DNA of 34,637 nucleotides from an uncultured Selenomonadaceae bacterium (GCA_905235425.1 CAJOKY010000002.1:1-34637), one strand, 5' to 3'; counted from the stretch's first letter, positions 1 through 9,533 are shown. Numbers and translations are program-made. Notes: generated from the sequence alone by a model not told the origin.

Positions 1-12
1 AAGGAACTGATT

Positions 13-1957
13 ATTTCAATCCACGCACCCCGTGAGGGGTGCGACTTTGGGGTATTTTCGGCGAGGAAAAATCGTTACCATTTCAATCCACGCACCCCGT
101 GAGGGGTGCGACCATTATGAGCCATCGGAAATGTCGCTTGACGTCAAGAATTTCAATCCACGCACCCCGTGAAGGGTGCGACAGATTTTTTCTTGAAGTT
201 TTTAATGTCTATCTTTATTTCAATCCACGCACCCCGTGAAGGGTGCGACAACGTGAAGGAATTGCAAAAAGATTCGCGCCGCCGTATTTCAATCCACGCA
301 CCCCGTGAAGGGTGCGACATTTTTGACTTGACGCGCGAACCTCCTGACAATATTTCAATCCACGCACCCCGTGAAGGGTGCGACAAACGTCGGCAGGTAT
401 GTAGCTTGCAATTACTAATTTCAATCCACGCACCCCGTGAAGGGTGCGACGTAATGGTTTACCGATTGATTGATTATCTACTACTATTTCAATCCACGCA
501 CCCCGTGAAGGGTGCGACTGTAGCTTGCAATTACTAAGATATCACTAGTGTTAATTTCAATCCACGCACCCCGTGAAGGGTGCGACGCGCATAAAGTTTT
601 TGGCGATTGTCGATATACAGAATTTCAATCCACGCACCCCGTGAAGGGTGCGACATAGCTCCCAACGTCAACACATTGACGTTGTTGTAGATTTCAATCC
701 ACGCACCCCGTGAAGGGTGCGACTTGTCGTTTTCATTTCAATCAGTTCCTTTCGTAGTATTTCAATCCACGCACCCCGTGAAGGGTGCGACAGATTCGGC
801 AGGCAATAAAAAATTGAAAGTTGCTAAAATTTCAATCCACGCACCCCGTGAAGGGTGCGACATTTCAATACAACTTCCTTCCATAATTTATTTAATTATT
901 TCAATCCACGCACCCCGTGAAGGGTGCGACCGGTCGCAAAATCATAACCGATTAATTTTGCACTGATTTCAATCCACGCACCCCGTGAAGGGTGCGACTG
1001 ATGATGCAAAATATTTTGTGCGCATCTACGACCATTTCAATCCACGCACCCCGTGAAGGGTGCGACGCGGAAAGCAGTGCTATATATATATCTAGAGTAG
1101 TATATTTCAATCCACGCACCCCGTGAAGGGTGCGACGACGCTGAAAAAGATTCGGCGGCAGGCAAGAAATTATTTCAATCCACGCACCCCGTGAAGGGTG
1201 CGACTCCATATATCTACATATATATTCAGCGCATAGCGGCATTTCAATCCACGCACCCCGTGAAGGGTGCGACCTACGAGTTATCGTTTAAAGAGTTAAA
1301 ACTTGACATTTCAATCCACGCACCCCGTGAAGGGTGCGACCAACAAGACATACTTTACTTTGCACAATATCTTTACATTTCAATCCACGCACCCCGTGAA
1401 GGGTGCGACAAAAGTTACCAAAAAAGCCGATGCCAAAAAAGCCGTTATTTCAATCCACGCACCCCGTGAAGGGTGCGACTCTAGCACGTCCGCAAAGTAG
1501 AGTACGTGATTATGCATTTCAATCCACGCACCCCGTGAAGGGTGCGACTTTTAAACGTCTTTTTCTGCGTCAAGTTACGACGCAATTTCAATCCACGCAC
1601 CCCGTGAAGGGTGCGACTTTTGCATCATCCATTGCCGCGCAAAATGCGCAAGAATTTCAATCCACGCACCCCGTGAAGGGTGCGACTGTACATAACAGCT
1701 GATAATTGCAAATCGGCTAAATTTCAATCCACGCACCCCGTGAAGGGTGCGACCAAATTGCGGCGCAAAATTGCGCTGAACTCTGCACTATTTCAATCCA
1801 CGCACCCCGTGAAGGGTGCGACGTTTACGGCGCAAAATTCGATAGCTACCTTGACTGCATTTCAATCCACGCACCCCGTGAAGGGTGCGACTTCGCAGGT
1901 GCGTTTCTAGGTAATTTACTTGCTATTTCAATCCACGCACCCCGTGAAGGGTGCGAC
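13..1957 (-). CRISPR. Type I-C CRISPR array, 29 repeats, 28 complete spacers
   Basis: Twenty-nine copies of a 33-bp repeat that on the + strand begins ATTTCAATCCACGCACC and ends GTGAAGGGTGCGAC, spaced 66-70 bp apart with unique 33-37-bp spacers. Repeat starts: 13, 80, 150, 217, 286, 352, 418, 486, 554, 622, 691, 759, 829, 898, 966, 1034, 1104, 1172, 1241, 1308, 1377, 1447, 1516, 1585, 1654, 1721, 1790, 1859, 1925. Read on the minus strand the repeat starts GTCGCACCC and ends GGATTGAAAT, the classic I-C form, and it lies downstream of a I-C cas operon, so crRNA is expected from the minus strand with the leader at the right. The first two repeats (13, 80) differ by one base (GTGAGGGG), as expected at the old, leader-distal end. 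Bases 1-12 look like the tail of another spacer, so the array probably extends beyond the window. Confidence 0.98.
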
Positions 1958-2094
1958 AGACGATAAAAAGATCCGTACCATTAATAAGTTTATGCGCATA
2001 ATTTCGCGAACCTCTTTATCCTGTAATGAATATCTTCGACGCAATCAAAATTAATCCTGCTTATCAAATTATGTATGATTCAACTTCGCACTTT
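1958..2094 (-). promoter_or_regulatory. CRISPR leader
   Basis: This 137-bp AT-rich stretch has no reading frame. It lies between the end of cas2 and the newest repeat and holds no further repeat. By position it is the leader, which in type I systems carries the crRNA promoter and the sequences needed for polarised spacer insertion. An 8-bp palindrome, TTCGCGAA, lies at about 2003-2010. I could not identify a convincing -35/-10 pair. Confidence 0.75.
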
Positions 2095-2385
2095 TTAAAA
2101 GATCAATATTCCTTCAGCATCATAACCGGGATTTGAACCATAATGCTCAACTTTTGTTTGATAACTATTTCCAAGATTGTAGAATCTTAAGCTGTCTTTT
2201 TCTGTATCTATAATCTTCAGTAAGAGGTGTTGAAATTTTCGGTATTGCCCTTCATCCAATACGCACTCAAACACCGAATTTTGCACTCTCTGCCCATATT
2301 TAATACAGCACTTAGCAACTTGACGCAATCTTTTTTTGCCATCTTCGGTTTCAGTATTTACATCATAGGTAACCAATATCAGCAT
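2095..2385 (-). CDS. cas2: Cas2, CRISPR adaptation protein
   Basis: Small 96-aa protein that forms the Cas1-Cas2 spacer integrase. The N-terminus MLILVTYDVNTE is the usual beta-strand ending in the conserved Asp of Cas2. It continues with an R-rich helix and KYGQRVQNSVFEC, both typical of I-C Cas2. The ATG at 2385 is preferred over an in-frame upstream codon because it has a GGAAGTG ribosome site and gives the family length; the longer frame would run into cas1. It starts 7 bases after the cas1 stop and is the last gene of the operon, next to the leader. Confidence 0.96.
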   Translation of the reverse strand: MLILVTYDVNTETEDGKKRLRQVAKCCIKYGQRVQNSVFECVLDEGQYRKFQHLLLKIIDTEKDSLRFYNLGNSYQTKVEHYGSNPGYDAEGILIF

Positions 2386-2392
2386 TTTCAAA

Positions 2393-3424
2393 TCACTTCC
2401 ATAAAAATGCAGGATATTCTTCAATATCTCCGCGTATAAAACGCGCCAACAACAATGCTTGAGCATAGGGTACTAAGCCCCACGCTATTTTTTCTTCCAA
2501 AAATGGATGCGTTATCACCTCCCGCTTTTTTTCTTGCCAATGATTGAAGAATAATTTTCTACCTTTGTCGTTCAACAAGGTGACTCCATTTTCTTTTATG
2601 TCAAAGTCGGATGGTTTCATTATTCTGTTATTTATCAGCGTCAATATGAATCTGTCAGCGTAAATTGCGCGCAATTCTTCCATTAAATCAAGTGCCAGAG
2701 ATGGTCTTCCGGGTCTGTCGCTGTGCAAAAATCCTACGTAAGCATCCAATCCGACAGATTCCAAAGCCGATGCACAATCGTGAGCTAAAATCGTATACGC
2801 AAAAGACAATAATGCATTTACTCTTCCTATTGGAGGACGGCGTTGCCTGGTTGAAAAATTAAAATTGGATTTATCTACCAGAATCAGATCGTCAAGAAGT
2901 GAAAAGTATAAACTTGCTGCATTTCCTTCAATCCCCAATAATTTTTCCTTGTCATCAACTTGTCTGGTTTTACGAATTAAAAATTTTAAATCATCACTTG
3001 CAGACATAAATTTATTTTGGTCAATACTCAGCGGGTGATCACGTTTCATTCGTTCAATGACAGTTCTTGCATTGAAAATTTTTCCCAAAATAAAATTGCT
3101 CGCTAATCGACAACTTTCAGCATAATCTTCCGACAATAAATATTGCTTTTTTCTTAAAAGTACATTTCCTGGATTCATTCCGCAAACTCTCGCCAGGAAT
3201 TTTCCGTGACCAGACAAAAAGCATAAGCCAATGTTTCTTTTGGCACATTCGCCTATTAACGACGGACTAACGCCTTTATACCCAAAATAAAAAATATTTT
3301 CCAATGTCAAAAGAGGGACTTTGCCTAGTATGTCGTCATCTTTCTTCACAATCACATTTTCATTTTCAAGAGCAAGGTACGCTTCTTCGTTCAAAATAAA
3401 TAACGTGTTTAAAAGGCGTCTCAT
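2393..3424 (-). CDS. cas1: Cas1, CRISPR integrase
   Basis: A 343-aa I-C type Cas1, full length for the family. It begins MRRLLNTLFILNEEAYLALE, the standard start for this subtype. The metal-binding residues of the integrase fold can be placed in IEGNAASLYF (Glu), in GFLHSDRPGRPSLALDLMEE (His and acidic residues) and in the region that follows. Together with Cas2 it inserts new spacers at the leader end. An AGAAGG site lies 8 bases before the ATG, and the gene begins one base after the cas4 stop, so translation is probably coupled. No damage seen. Confidence 0.97.
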   Translation of the reverse strand: MRRLLNTLFILNEEAYLALENENVIVKKDDDILGKVPLLTLENIFYFGYKGVSPSLIGECAKRNIGLCFLSGHGKFLARVCGMNPGNVLLRKKQYLLSEDYAESCRLASNFILGKIFNARTVIERMKRDHPLSIDQNKFMSASDDLKFLIRKTRQVDDKEKLLGIEGNAASLYFSLLDDLILVDKSNFNFSTRQRRPPIGRVNALLSFAYTILAHDCASALESVGLDAYVGFLHSDRPGRPSLALDLMEELRAIYADRFILTLINNRIMKPSDFDIKENGVTLLNDKGRKLFFNHWQEKKREVITHPFLEEKIAWGLVPYAQALLLARFIRGDIEEYPAFLWK

Positions 3425-3425
3425 T

Positions 3426-4076
3426 TTACATACCTTCTAAATTAATTTTGTAATAGGTACTAACCGAGCGGACTTTTGAAATTTTAGGTAGGCATAAATC
3501 TTTCAAAGAGCAATTCCTACATTTCTTTTCGTACTTTGCTTTTGGCGTGTGACCACGATTAAAATAATCGTTCATTTCTGCAAACACATCAACAACTTTT
3601 TGGCGCAATTCATTTGTAATTTCTATTTTTTCTCTGCGGTGAATTTCATCATAAAATAAATATCCTTCAGGTATAGTACAACAAAGCATTTCTTCAAGAC
3701 AAATAGCTTGAGCGCAAAGTTGAAGTATGTCGGATAAATCTTTTTTTGGCTTGCCGAGTTTATATTCTATTGGATAAGGTTGCCAAAAACCTTCGCGACC
3801 GAATAAAATCGCGCCGGTTTTGCATTGTTTAAACTCTACGACATCACATTGCCCTACAATATTCAAATTTCTTGAAAAGATTCTCATGCCGCGACAAATA
3901 AGTAAATCTTTGCGCTTTTCTACAAGTTTTTCATCGTGGCATTTTTCGTGTATAATTTCGCCTTCAATGGTTTTCAAATTGTCATTCCACTGCTGTTCAA
4001 TGTGTATCAATGCCCATTGACGCCGACAAAATATAAAATGTTGTATACCTGAGATCATTAAAGATTCTTCGTCCAC
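3426..4076 (-). CDS. cas4: Cas4, RecB-like exonuclease of the adaptation module
   Basis: A 216-aa protein that in I-C systems trims and selects PAM-containing prespacers together with Cas1-Cas2. The Fe-S cluster cysteines are visible: one in FCRRQWALIH near residue 17 and three in KKCRNCSLKDLC near the C-terminus. The RecB-nuclease lysine motif is in YPIEYKLGKPK. The start is GTG at 4076, one base from the cas7 stop; it has only a weak ribosome site, and ATG at 4058 is the alternative. The GTG form matches the usual N-terminus before SGIQHF, so it is preferred. Confidence 0.95.
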   Translation of the reverse strand: MDEESLMISGIQHFIFCRRQWALIHIEQQWNDNLKTIEGEIIHEKCHDEKLVEKRKDLLICRGMRIFSRNLNIVGQCDVVEFKQCKTGAILFGREGFWQPYPIEYKLGKPKKDLSDILQLCAQAICLEEMLCCTIPEGYLFYDEIHRREKIEITNELRQKVVDVFAEMNDYFNRGHTPKAKYEKKCRNCSLKDLCLPKISKVRSVSTYYKINLEGM

Positions 4077-4077
4077 G

Positions 4078-4974
4078 TTACACCATTTCTATCAATTCCA
4101 CATTTTCCGGCAAATTTTCACGGTCGATTGAAATTTCGTAATCGTCGTAACAGCTTACCAATTTTTTGTCGTCTTTACGATGGACTTTAATTTTTTCAAA
4201 AAGTGTGTAAACAGGAGCATTTCCAAATGGACTTTCGTGCTTGAAAACAATTAATTTGCGAACAGACATTTTACCGCGTGACGCCGAACGATCCAATTCA
4301 AACATATTGATTACAGCGTCCCAAAAAACTTTTAAATCGTCTTCACTGAATCCTGTTGTTTTCTGTGCAAGATTGGCTGAAATAAATCCTTCAGCACGAT
4401 AAAGCGCATATGGAATTATGTATTTGCTTCCCATCATGGTATTTTTACCCTTTTCGTTTTTTTCTGATTCAGATGCTACTGTAACACGGGTAATAACGAC
4501 TTCTTGCGGCGTTATCGGATCAATACTCTTAGCAAAGCTGAGTTGAATAGGTCCGCGCACTTGCCCACAATTTAAATTGGCTTTCACAAAAGTAGTCATT
4601 ACCGCGCCGAATGTGCGAATATCAAAGAAATTTTTACACATAAAATCACGGATTTTGATATCAAGTTGAGAGTCGCTCTTCTTTAAATTTTTGATATCGT
4701 CTTCCTGAATACCAAGATACTCAAAGGCTTCCCTATTCATACGCTCCAACGGGACATTTTGTTTTACGTAAATTCTATAGCCGGGTTTCTCGTCATAAAC
4801 CGCCTCAATATAATTGCGAATTTTACGTTTCAGACAAACGTCTGTCACAAGTCCATAGCCGCTTTCTTGATCCATTCGGGGCATATTTCCGGCGTCAGGG
4901 TCTCCATTAGGATTGCCGTTTTCTACGTCAAATAAAATCACAAAGTCATAGCGATTTTTTATCGTTTCAGTCAT
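4078..4974 (-). CDS. cas7: Cas7 (Csd2), Cascade backbone subunit
   Basis: A 298-aa protein, the repeated crRNA-binding backbone of type I-C Cascade. The N-terminus (YDFVILFDVENGNPNGDPDA) is the signature of Csd2, followed by TDVCLKRKIRNYIE. FGAVMTTF and the RGPIQLSFAKSIDPI segment are also family hallmarks. The start ATG has AGGAGG nine bases upstream and overlaps the end of cas8c by 8 bases, so the two are translationally coupled. Length and motifs are normal. Confidence 0.97.
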   Translation of the reverse strand: MTETIKNRYDFVILFDVENGNPNGDPDAGNMPRMDQESGYGLVTDVCLKRKIRNYIEAVYDEKPGYRIYVKQNVPLERMNREAFEYLGIQEDDIKNLKKSDSQLDIKIRDFMCKNFFDIRTFGAVMTTFVKANLNCGQVRGPIQLSFAKSIDPITPQEVVITRVTVASESEKNEKGKNTMMGSKYIIPYALYRAEGFISANLAQKTTGFSEDDLKVFWDAVINMFELDRSASRGKMSVRKLIVFKHESPFGNAPVYTLFEKIKVHRKDDKKLVSCYDDYEISIDRENLPENVELIEMV

Positions 4975-6679
4975 TTTCTCGTTCCTCCTTTGATTTATAG
5001 CGCTCTCGCGTTTGATGATAATAACCCAAAATAAACATTCCTTGTTCTTCCGGCGTTAAAATGGAAGAACTTTCTTCATTCGGTGAAAGTTTTTCCATTA
5101 AACTTCCAATCTTCTTTTCAAAGTAAATTTTTTGCCCCGTTTCTAATTTTTTCAAATGGTGAATTGAAAGCTGGTGTAAATTGGGGAAAATGCGATCCGG
5201 TGTAGTGCACGCCGCATTAAAATATTTATCTTTAATTGTGGCGTTTAAACCGGGATTCGCCTTATTTTGGATATCTTCAAATACAGAAAAGATTCTTCCC
5301 AAAATATAATTTTTATCAGTAGAATTTTCATCAAGAGCCATTGAAATTATTCTCCTCTTGTTTCGCGTCAAATACGCTTTGATAATTGCCGCCTGTTCGT
5401 AAGTAACCTCATGAGTAAATTTTGTACGGTGCAGCACATTTTGAAAAAGTGATTCAGGATAATTTTGTCCCGTCATTACAGCCTGCACTAATGCTCCGGC
5501 CATTAACGGTGATGCAGATTTTTCTTTTGCGTGTGGCGGAATTGTGGCTGCTAAAATTTGCCACAACGGTATATTGTCCGATTTCGTGAAATATGATTTA
5601 ATGATTTTGAGATCTGCATAATGTTTTGCAATATTTTTTATAACCTCCCCGAAAGTTTTTCTAAGGAAAAATCGAATTGATAATCTTGCTGAATTTGGAG
5701 AAAGTCCCAAAATATAAAAAGGATTGTCAAAATTTAAATCCACGCCGTCATAATTCACATTATGTTTTTGTATGCCTTCAATAATCGCGTTTAAAGTTTT
5801 ATCGGATAGCTCCTTTGCCTCCAAAAAATCAGAAAAGGCATTTTGGCAAGCATCGCTGTTTTCCTCAGCCCAATATGCAACCGTCATATCACCAAAATAT
5901 TTTACGTGCGTCGAATCAGAAAGCAAGTCATTCAAAGCGGTAGTGTACGCAAATGTCGCGTATTCCGACACAGGCGCATTTAATCCTTGTTCACCTGCTC
6001 GACCATATGATTCAAAGGCGTTAGCGTTAAAAGAAATGATAGATGCCCCAGAGGATTGTGCATTTTTTACACCTTTTATTGACGGGTGAAGCCTGGCTAT
6101 CGGAGAAATTTCTCCTGTTATTAAGCATTGCATAATCAGGGAACTCGTTTGATTGCGCCTATATTTTTCCCATGCACTTTTTATTTCTTCATCTTCAAAT
6201 GCAAAATTTTCATCGTACATAAATGCAAGAAGCGCACCTTTTTTTAACTCACCCGTATAACATTGCAACTGATGATAATTTTCTTGTTCCGCCAGATTCC
6301 ATTTTTCAAAAAAATTTTTTACGGCAGTCGCGGTAGGTGAATTGCAATCCGACAAAATATCTTGATGTAGTTTTCTCGCCACTTCAAAACATTTTATGTT
6401 GTCGTCCAGACCAAAAAGATATTTTGCGTTTTCGCAAAGAAAATTTGATACGAGACCTGAAGATTTTTTTACTTGTTCGGGAACTTCAATATCTTTGGCT
6501 ATAAGCAACGTTCTTTTTCCGCTTTGGACTTCTGTCCTCAAGTCAACTATACCTTCTATTGTTCCGCTTTCACTCAACCTTAAGCCGAACGCAACTTTCG
6601 CTTTACTCCAACCTTGTCGCGGGATTTTACCTTCAGCCGCTTGATTTTCATACCTTTTTACCAAAGCCGCAAGTATCAT
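4967..6679 (-). CDS. cas8c: Cas8c (Csd1), large Cascade subunit
   Basis: A 570-aa protein of normal family length. Cas8c recognises the PAM in target DNA and in I-C systems also provides the small-subunit function through internal translation. The start MILAALVKRYENQAAEGKIP and the later NFLCENAKYLFGLDD are typical Csd1 sequence. A GGAGG site lies 7 bases before the ATG, which overlaps the cas5c stop (ATGA). No separate cas11 reading frame was sought in detail; an internal start inside this gene is known for the subtype but cannot be proved by eye. Confidence 0.96.
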   Translation of the reverse strand: MILAALVKRYENQAAEGKIPRQGWSKAKVAFGLRLSESGTIEGIVDLRTEVQSGKRTLLIAKDIEVPEQVKKSSGLVSNFLCENAKYLFGLDDNIKCFEVARKLHQDILSDCNSPTATAVKNFFEKWNLAEQENYHQLQCYTGELKKGALLAFMYDENFAFEDEEIKSAWEKYRRNQTSSLIMQCLITGEISPIARLHPSIKGVKNAQSSGASIISFNANAFESYGRAGEQGLNAPVSEYATFAYTTALNDLLSDSTHVKYFGDMTVAYWAEENSDACQNAFSDFLEAKELSDKTLNAIIEGIQKHNVNYDGVDLNFDNPFYILGLSPNSARLSIRFFLRKTFGEVIKNIAKHYADLKIIKSYFTKSDNIPLWQILAATIPPHAKEKSASPLMAGALVQAVMTGQNYPESLFQNVLHRTKFTHEVTYEQAAIIKAYLTRNKRRIISMALDENSTDKNYILGRIFSVFEDIQNKANPGLNATIKDKYFNAACTTPDRIFPNLHQLSIHHLKKLETGQKIYFEKKIGSLMEKLSPNEESSSILTPEEQGMFILGYYHQTRERYKSKEEREND

Positions 6680-7335
6680 CTGAACACCTCCGGACTTTTT
6701 ACCGACATTATGCCATTTTCCAATATCGCACGGAAAAACATTGGGCGAATATTTTCCTTGTCTGAATAATCCATATCATACAGCATAAAGCCTAAATCCT
6801 TGACTTCATTAGGATAAGCGGTCTTCACTTCTTGAATATTTTCACAGAGTTTAAAATTCGCAGGAAATTCTCGCGTGCCAAAATAAGGCGTGTGATAATA
6901 TTGCCCCTTTGTAAGCCGTCTTTCCAAAATGTTGTAGATTTTTAGAAAATTATCTTGTTCACCGACTGATGAAAAAAAAGAAACCCTCGTTTCAATTATG
7001 TAGTGAACATCTTTAAGCACCATTGCCGCCCGTTGAGTTCGCATCTCAGATGTGGCAAGATACAGTTCTCCTTTCTTACTTTTTATAAATTTTGCTACAT
7101 TTTGCGCGGAAATTTTTTGTGATACTTCGTTTCGGCGAATATTTGTAAATTGTATTTTGTTAAGAACAAAAATTTTGTCAATTTCATATTTTATGCCCGG
7201 ATGCCAATAAATCGCTTCCAATATTCCTCGTGCTGCCGAAGGAGTTATTATGTCATAGCTGACGCGCTCAACTTTCATTTCCGGACGTGAAAAAAGCGCA
7301 TAATCTCCCCAAACATCCAAATAAAATTTTATCAT
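6676..7335 (-). CDS. cas5c: Cas5c, Cascade subunit and crRNA-processing nuclease
   Basis: A 219-aa protein. In type I-C, which has no cas6 (none is found here), Cas5c cuts the pre-crRNA in the repeat and then stays on the 5' handle in Cascade. The N-terminus (FYLDVWGDYALFSRPEMKVE) and SYDIITPSAARGILEAIYW are the family signatures. GGAGGTG lies just before the ATG at 7335. The gene starts 14 bases after the cas3 stop and overlaps cas8c by 4 bases. Confidence 0.96.
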   Translation of the reverse strand: MIKFYLDVWGDYALFSRPEMKVERVSYDIITPSAARGILEAIYWHPGIKYEIDKIFVLNKIQFTNIRRNEVSQKISAQNVAKFIKSKKGELYLATSEMRTQRAAMVLKDVHYIIETRVSFFSSVGEQDNFLKIYNILERRLTKGQYYHTPYFGTREFPANFKLCENIQEVKTAYPNEVKDLGFMLYDMDYSDKENIRPMFFRAILENGIMSVKSPEVFR

Positions 7336-7349
7336 AACTTCACCTCCGA

Positions 7350-9518
7350 CTAGAAGATTACAGCCAATCCTTCTTCGGTTTTCTGCTTCAAGCCTATATG
7401 AGAATCATATAAATTCATATCAACCAAGACAGCTAAAGATTCATCTAACATTTCTATTTTTTTTGACGACAACATTTCTTTAAAAGGTTCACTGTACACG
7501 TTGACAATATATTTTCCAGCTTGTCTTAACAATGCACGAGAAATCTCACCGTTCAAAAGTGTTTGGGCTATTTTTTGTGCAACTTCATTATATGGAACAA
7601 GCAAGGATCTTGTATTTTCTTCTATCAACTTAAATTGTTCGGCGATGTCTTTGAATTTCCATTCTTTGCAAAGTTTGTCTAAGATTTCTTTCTTATCCAG
7701 ATTATTTCCTTCTAATTTGTGAAGGTAATCGAAATAAAGCTTTATAGCTTGCGGTGAATCTATTTCCGACACATATTTTTCAAAAACAAGTTTTGAGGAA
7801 TTGATTCTCCGATTTGAATGCGACAACATTTTTTCATCTTGCAGTTGAAAGACATATGCCGGACTATCTGCTGAAAATTTGCCTTCACGATTACAGCGTC
7901 CTGCAGCTTGAATTATACTATCCAATCCGGCTAATTCACGATATACGCAGGGAAAATCCAAATCTACTCCCGCTTCAACCAAACTTGTCGAAACCACTCT
8001 GCAAGCTTGATTTTCTTCAAGAGATTTTTTTATTTTTCGCAGAATTTCCATACGATGAACAGGACAAAGATTCGTAGACAAATAAAAAACATGTTCGTCG
8101 TCATTGAGCTTTTCAAAAATTTTTCCGGCTGTCTTTTTCGTGTTGACAATGCAGAGTACCTGCCTATTTTCTTTTAGTCGTGCCACCAATTCATCATCAG
8201 AAATTTTATCTGCCAAAACTTTAATAGACGTGCGTCTGAAAAAATTATAGTTTTCTTCTACCCTGTTGCAAATTTCTTTCACAGGCTGTCCGTAAAATAA
8301 TTTTTCCAATTCGGGTTGTGTCGCCGTACAAAGCACCGCTGTACAATTATAATGTTTTGTCAATTCGTTTATCGCCGCCACGCACGGTTTTAAAAATTCT
8401 GTCGGAATCATCTGTGCTTCGTCAAAAATAAGAACGCTGTTAGCTATGTTATGCAGTTTACGGCATTTTGAGGTTCTGTTTGCAAAAAGGGATTCAAAGA
8501 ATTGTACGTTTGTCGTTATTATTATCGGAGCGTCCCAATTTTCTGTTGCAAGACGCTTTATATTTTCTGCCTCCGTCTCTGTATCGTCGTAATCTGCAAA
8601 GCTGAAATGTTCAATAACGTTTTCATTTCCAAAAATATCGGCAAAAATTTTCCCGGTTTGTTCAATAATACTCGTATACGGAATAACATAAATAATTCTT
8701 TTACGCCCGTTTTTTACGGCGTTATGTAGAGCAAACGCCATTGACGAGATTGTTTTACCTCCACCTGTAGGTACAGTTAAACTCAAGAGATTTTCTTTAA
8801 AATTTTCGCCGTTACTGATACATTCGTTTAAAATCTTGCGACGTCTTTGATTTATTGGCTCATTATAACGAGTGCCTATTTCATTCAAAAAAGTTTTTTC
8901 AATAAATTCGTCGAAAATTTTTCTCAATGTTTCAATTTTAGAAAATTTTCCACGCTGAATCGTTCCTTTGCGCATAAAATTTTCAGTGTCCAAAAAATCA
9001 GCGTCAACAAGACATGAAAATATCATTCGCGTATAAAACATAACCGCGAAATAATCACTTTTTCCAATTATTGGAAATAATCTTGAAGTAATATTTTCGT
9101 TTGGTAGCTCAATTTCTTTTTTATAAGCGTCAAAAGTTGGAATCTTTTTTTCTTTTACGCGGGTAAAAAAAGTTGTCACATCGGAAATTTTGGGATTACC
9201 GATATTTGGGATGCCGCCGTGATGTCCGGCAACGCAAAATGCCGCGATAAGATGTAATGGAGTCTTTATGTTAAATAACTCATGAGCTCCGGCTGTTGAA
9301 TGGTCGACCCTTAATTTTTGTTCACCACGAATATATTTTTGGAATTCTTGCGAGTATTTGCCAATGTCGTGATAAAGTCCGACAATTTTTCCGATCGTGC
9401 CTTCTCCAAATTCCGAAGCAAATTTTTCTGATAATCGGCGGACTTCTTTTAAATGTTCTTTTAAAAGCTGTTCGCTGTTGTCTTGAGGATGTGTGTGACC
9501 TAAAAATTTCATACTCAA
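7350..9518 (-). CDS. cas3: Cas3, HD nuclease-helicase
   Basis: A 722-aa effector that unwinds and degrades DNA marked by Cascade. The HD nuclease domain is N-terminal (GLYHDIGK, HD at 50-51, with more metal-ligand histidines in AGHHGG near 100). The SF2 helicase follows, with Walker A VPTGGGKT (249-256), DEAQ (366-369) and a motif VI AAGRCNREGK. The start is a TTG at 9518, 11 bases after AGAGG; an ATG two codons in is the alternative. It is the first gene of the operon, so the cas promoter should lie in 9519-9900. Confidence 0.95.
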   Translation of the reverse strand: MSMKFLGHTHPQDNSEQLLKEHLKEVRRLSEKFASEFGEGTIGKIVGLYHDIGKYSQEFQKYIRGEQKLRVDHSTAGAHELFNIKTPLHLIAAFCVAGHHGGIPNIGNPKISDVTTFFTRVKEKKIPTFDAYKKEIELPNENITSRLFPIIGKSDYFAVMFYTRMIFSCLVDADFLDTENFMRKGTIQRGKFSKIETLRKIFDEFIEKTFLNEIGTRYNEPINQRRRKILNECISNGENFKENLLSLTVPTGGGKTISSMAFALHNAVKNGRKRIIYVIPYTSIIEQTGKIFADIFGNENVIEHFSFADYDDTETEAENIKRLATENWDAPIIITTNVQFFESLFANRTSKCRKLHNIANSVLIFDEAQMIPTEFLKPCVAAINELTKHYNCTAVLCTATQPELEKLFYGQPVKEICNRVEENYNFFRRTSIKVLADKISDDELVARLKENRQVLCIVNTKKTAGKIFEKLNDDEHVFYLSTNLCPVHRMEILRKIKKSLEENQACRVVSTSLVEAGVDLDFPCVYRELAGLDSIIQAAGRCNREGKFSADSPAYVFQLQDEKMLSHSNRRINSSKLVFEKYVSEIDSPQAIKLYFDYLHKLEGNNLDKKEILDKLCKEWKFKDIAEQFKLIEENTRSLLVPYNEVAQKIAQTLLNGEISRALLRQAGKYIVNVYSEPFKEMLSSKKIEMLDESLAVLVDMNLYDSHIGLKQKTEEGLAVIF

Positions 9519-9533
9519 ATTTAAATTAACCTC

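Noticed and set aside
862..897. Spacer beginning ATTTCAATACAAC, like a truncated second repeat; similar text at about 734-744
   Set aside because: Similarity ends after eight to ten bases and the spacers have normal length, so these are not partial repeats.
39..1910. Long open frames on both strands of the first 2 kb with repeated peptides such as SIHAPREGCD
   Set aside because: They are translations of the CRISPR repeat with the spacers and have no ribosome sites.
13..1957. Self-targeting spacers against genes of this window
   Set aside because: By eye no spacer matches the window exactly; the best case (1892-1924 against 27510-27542) has eight mismatches.
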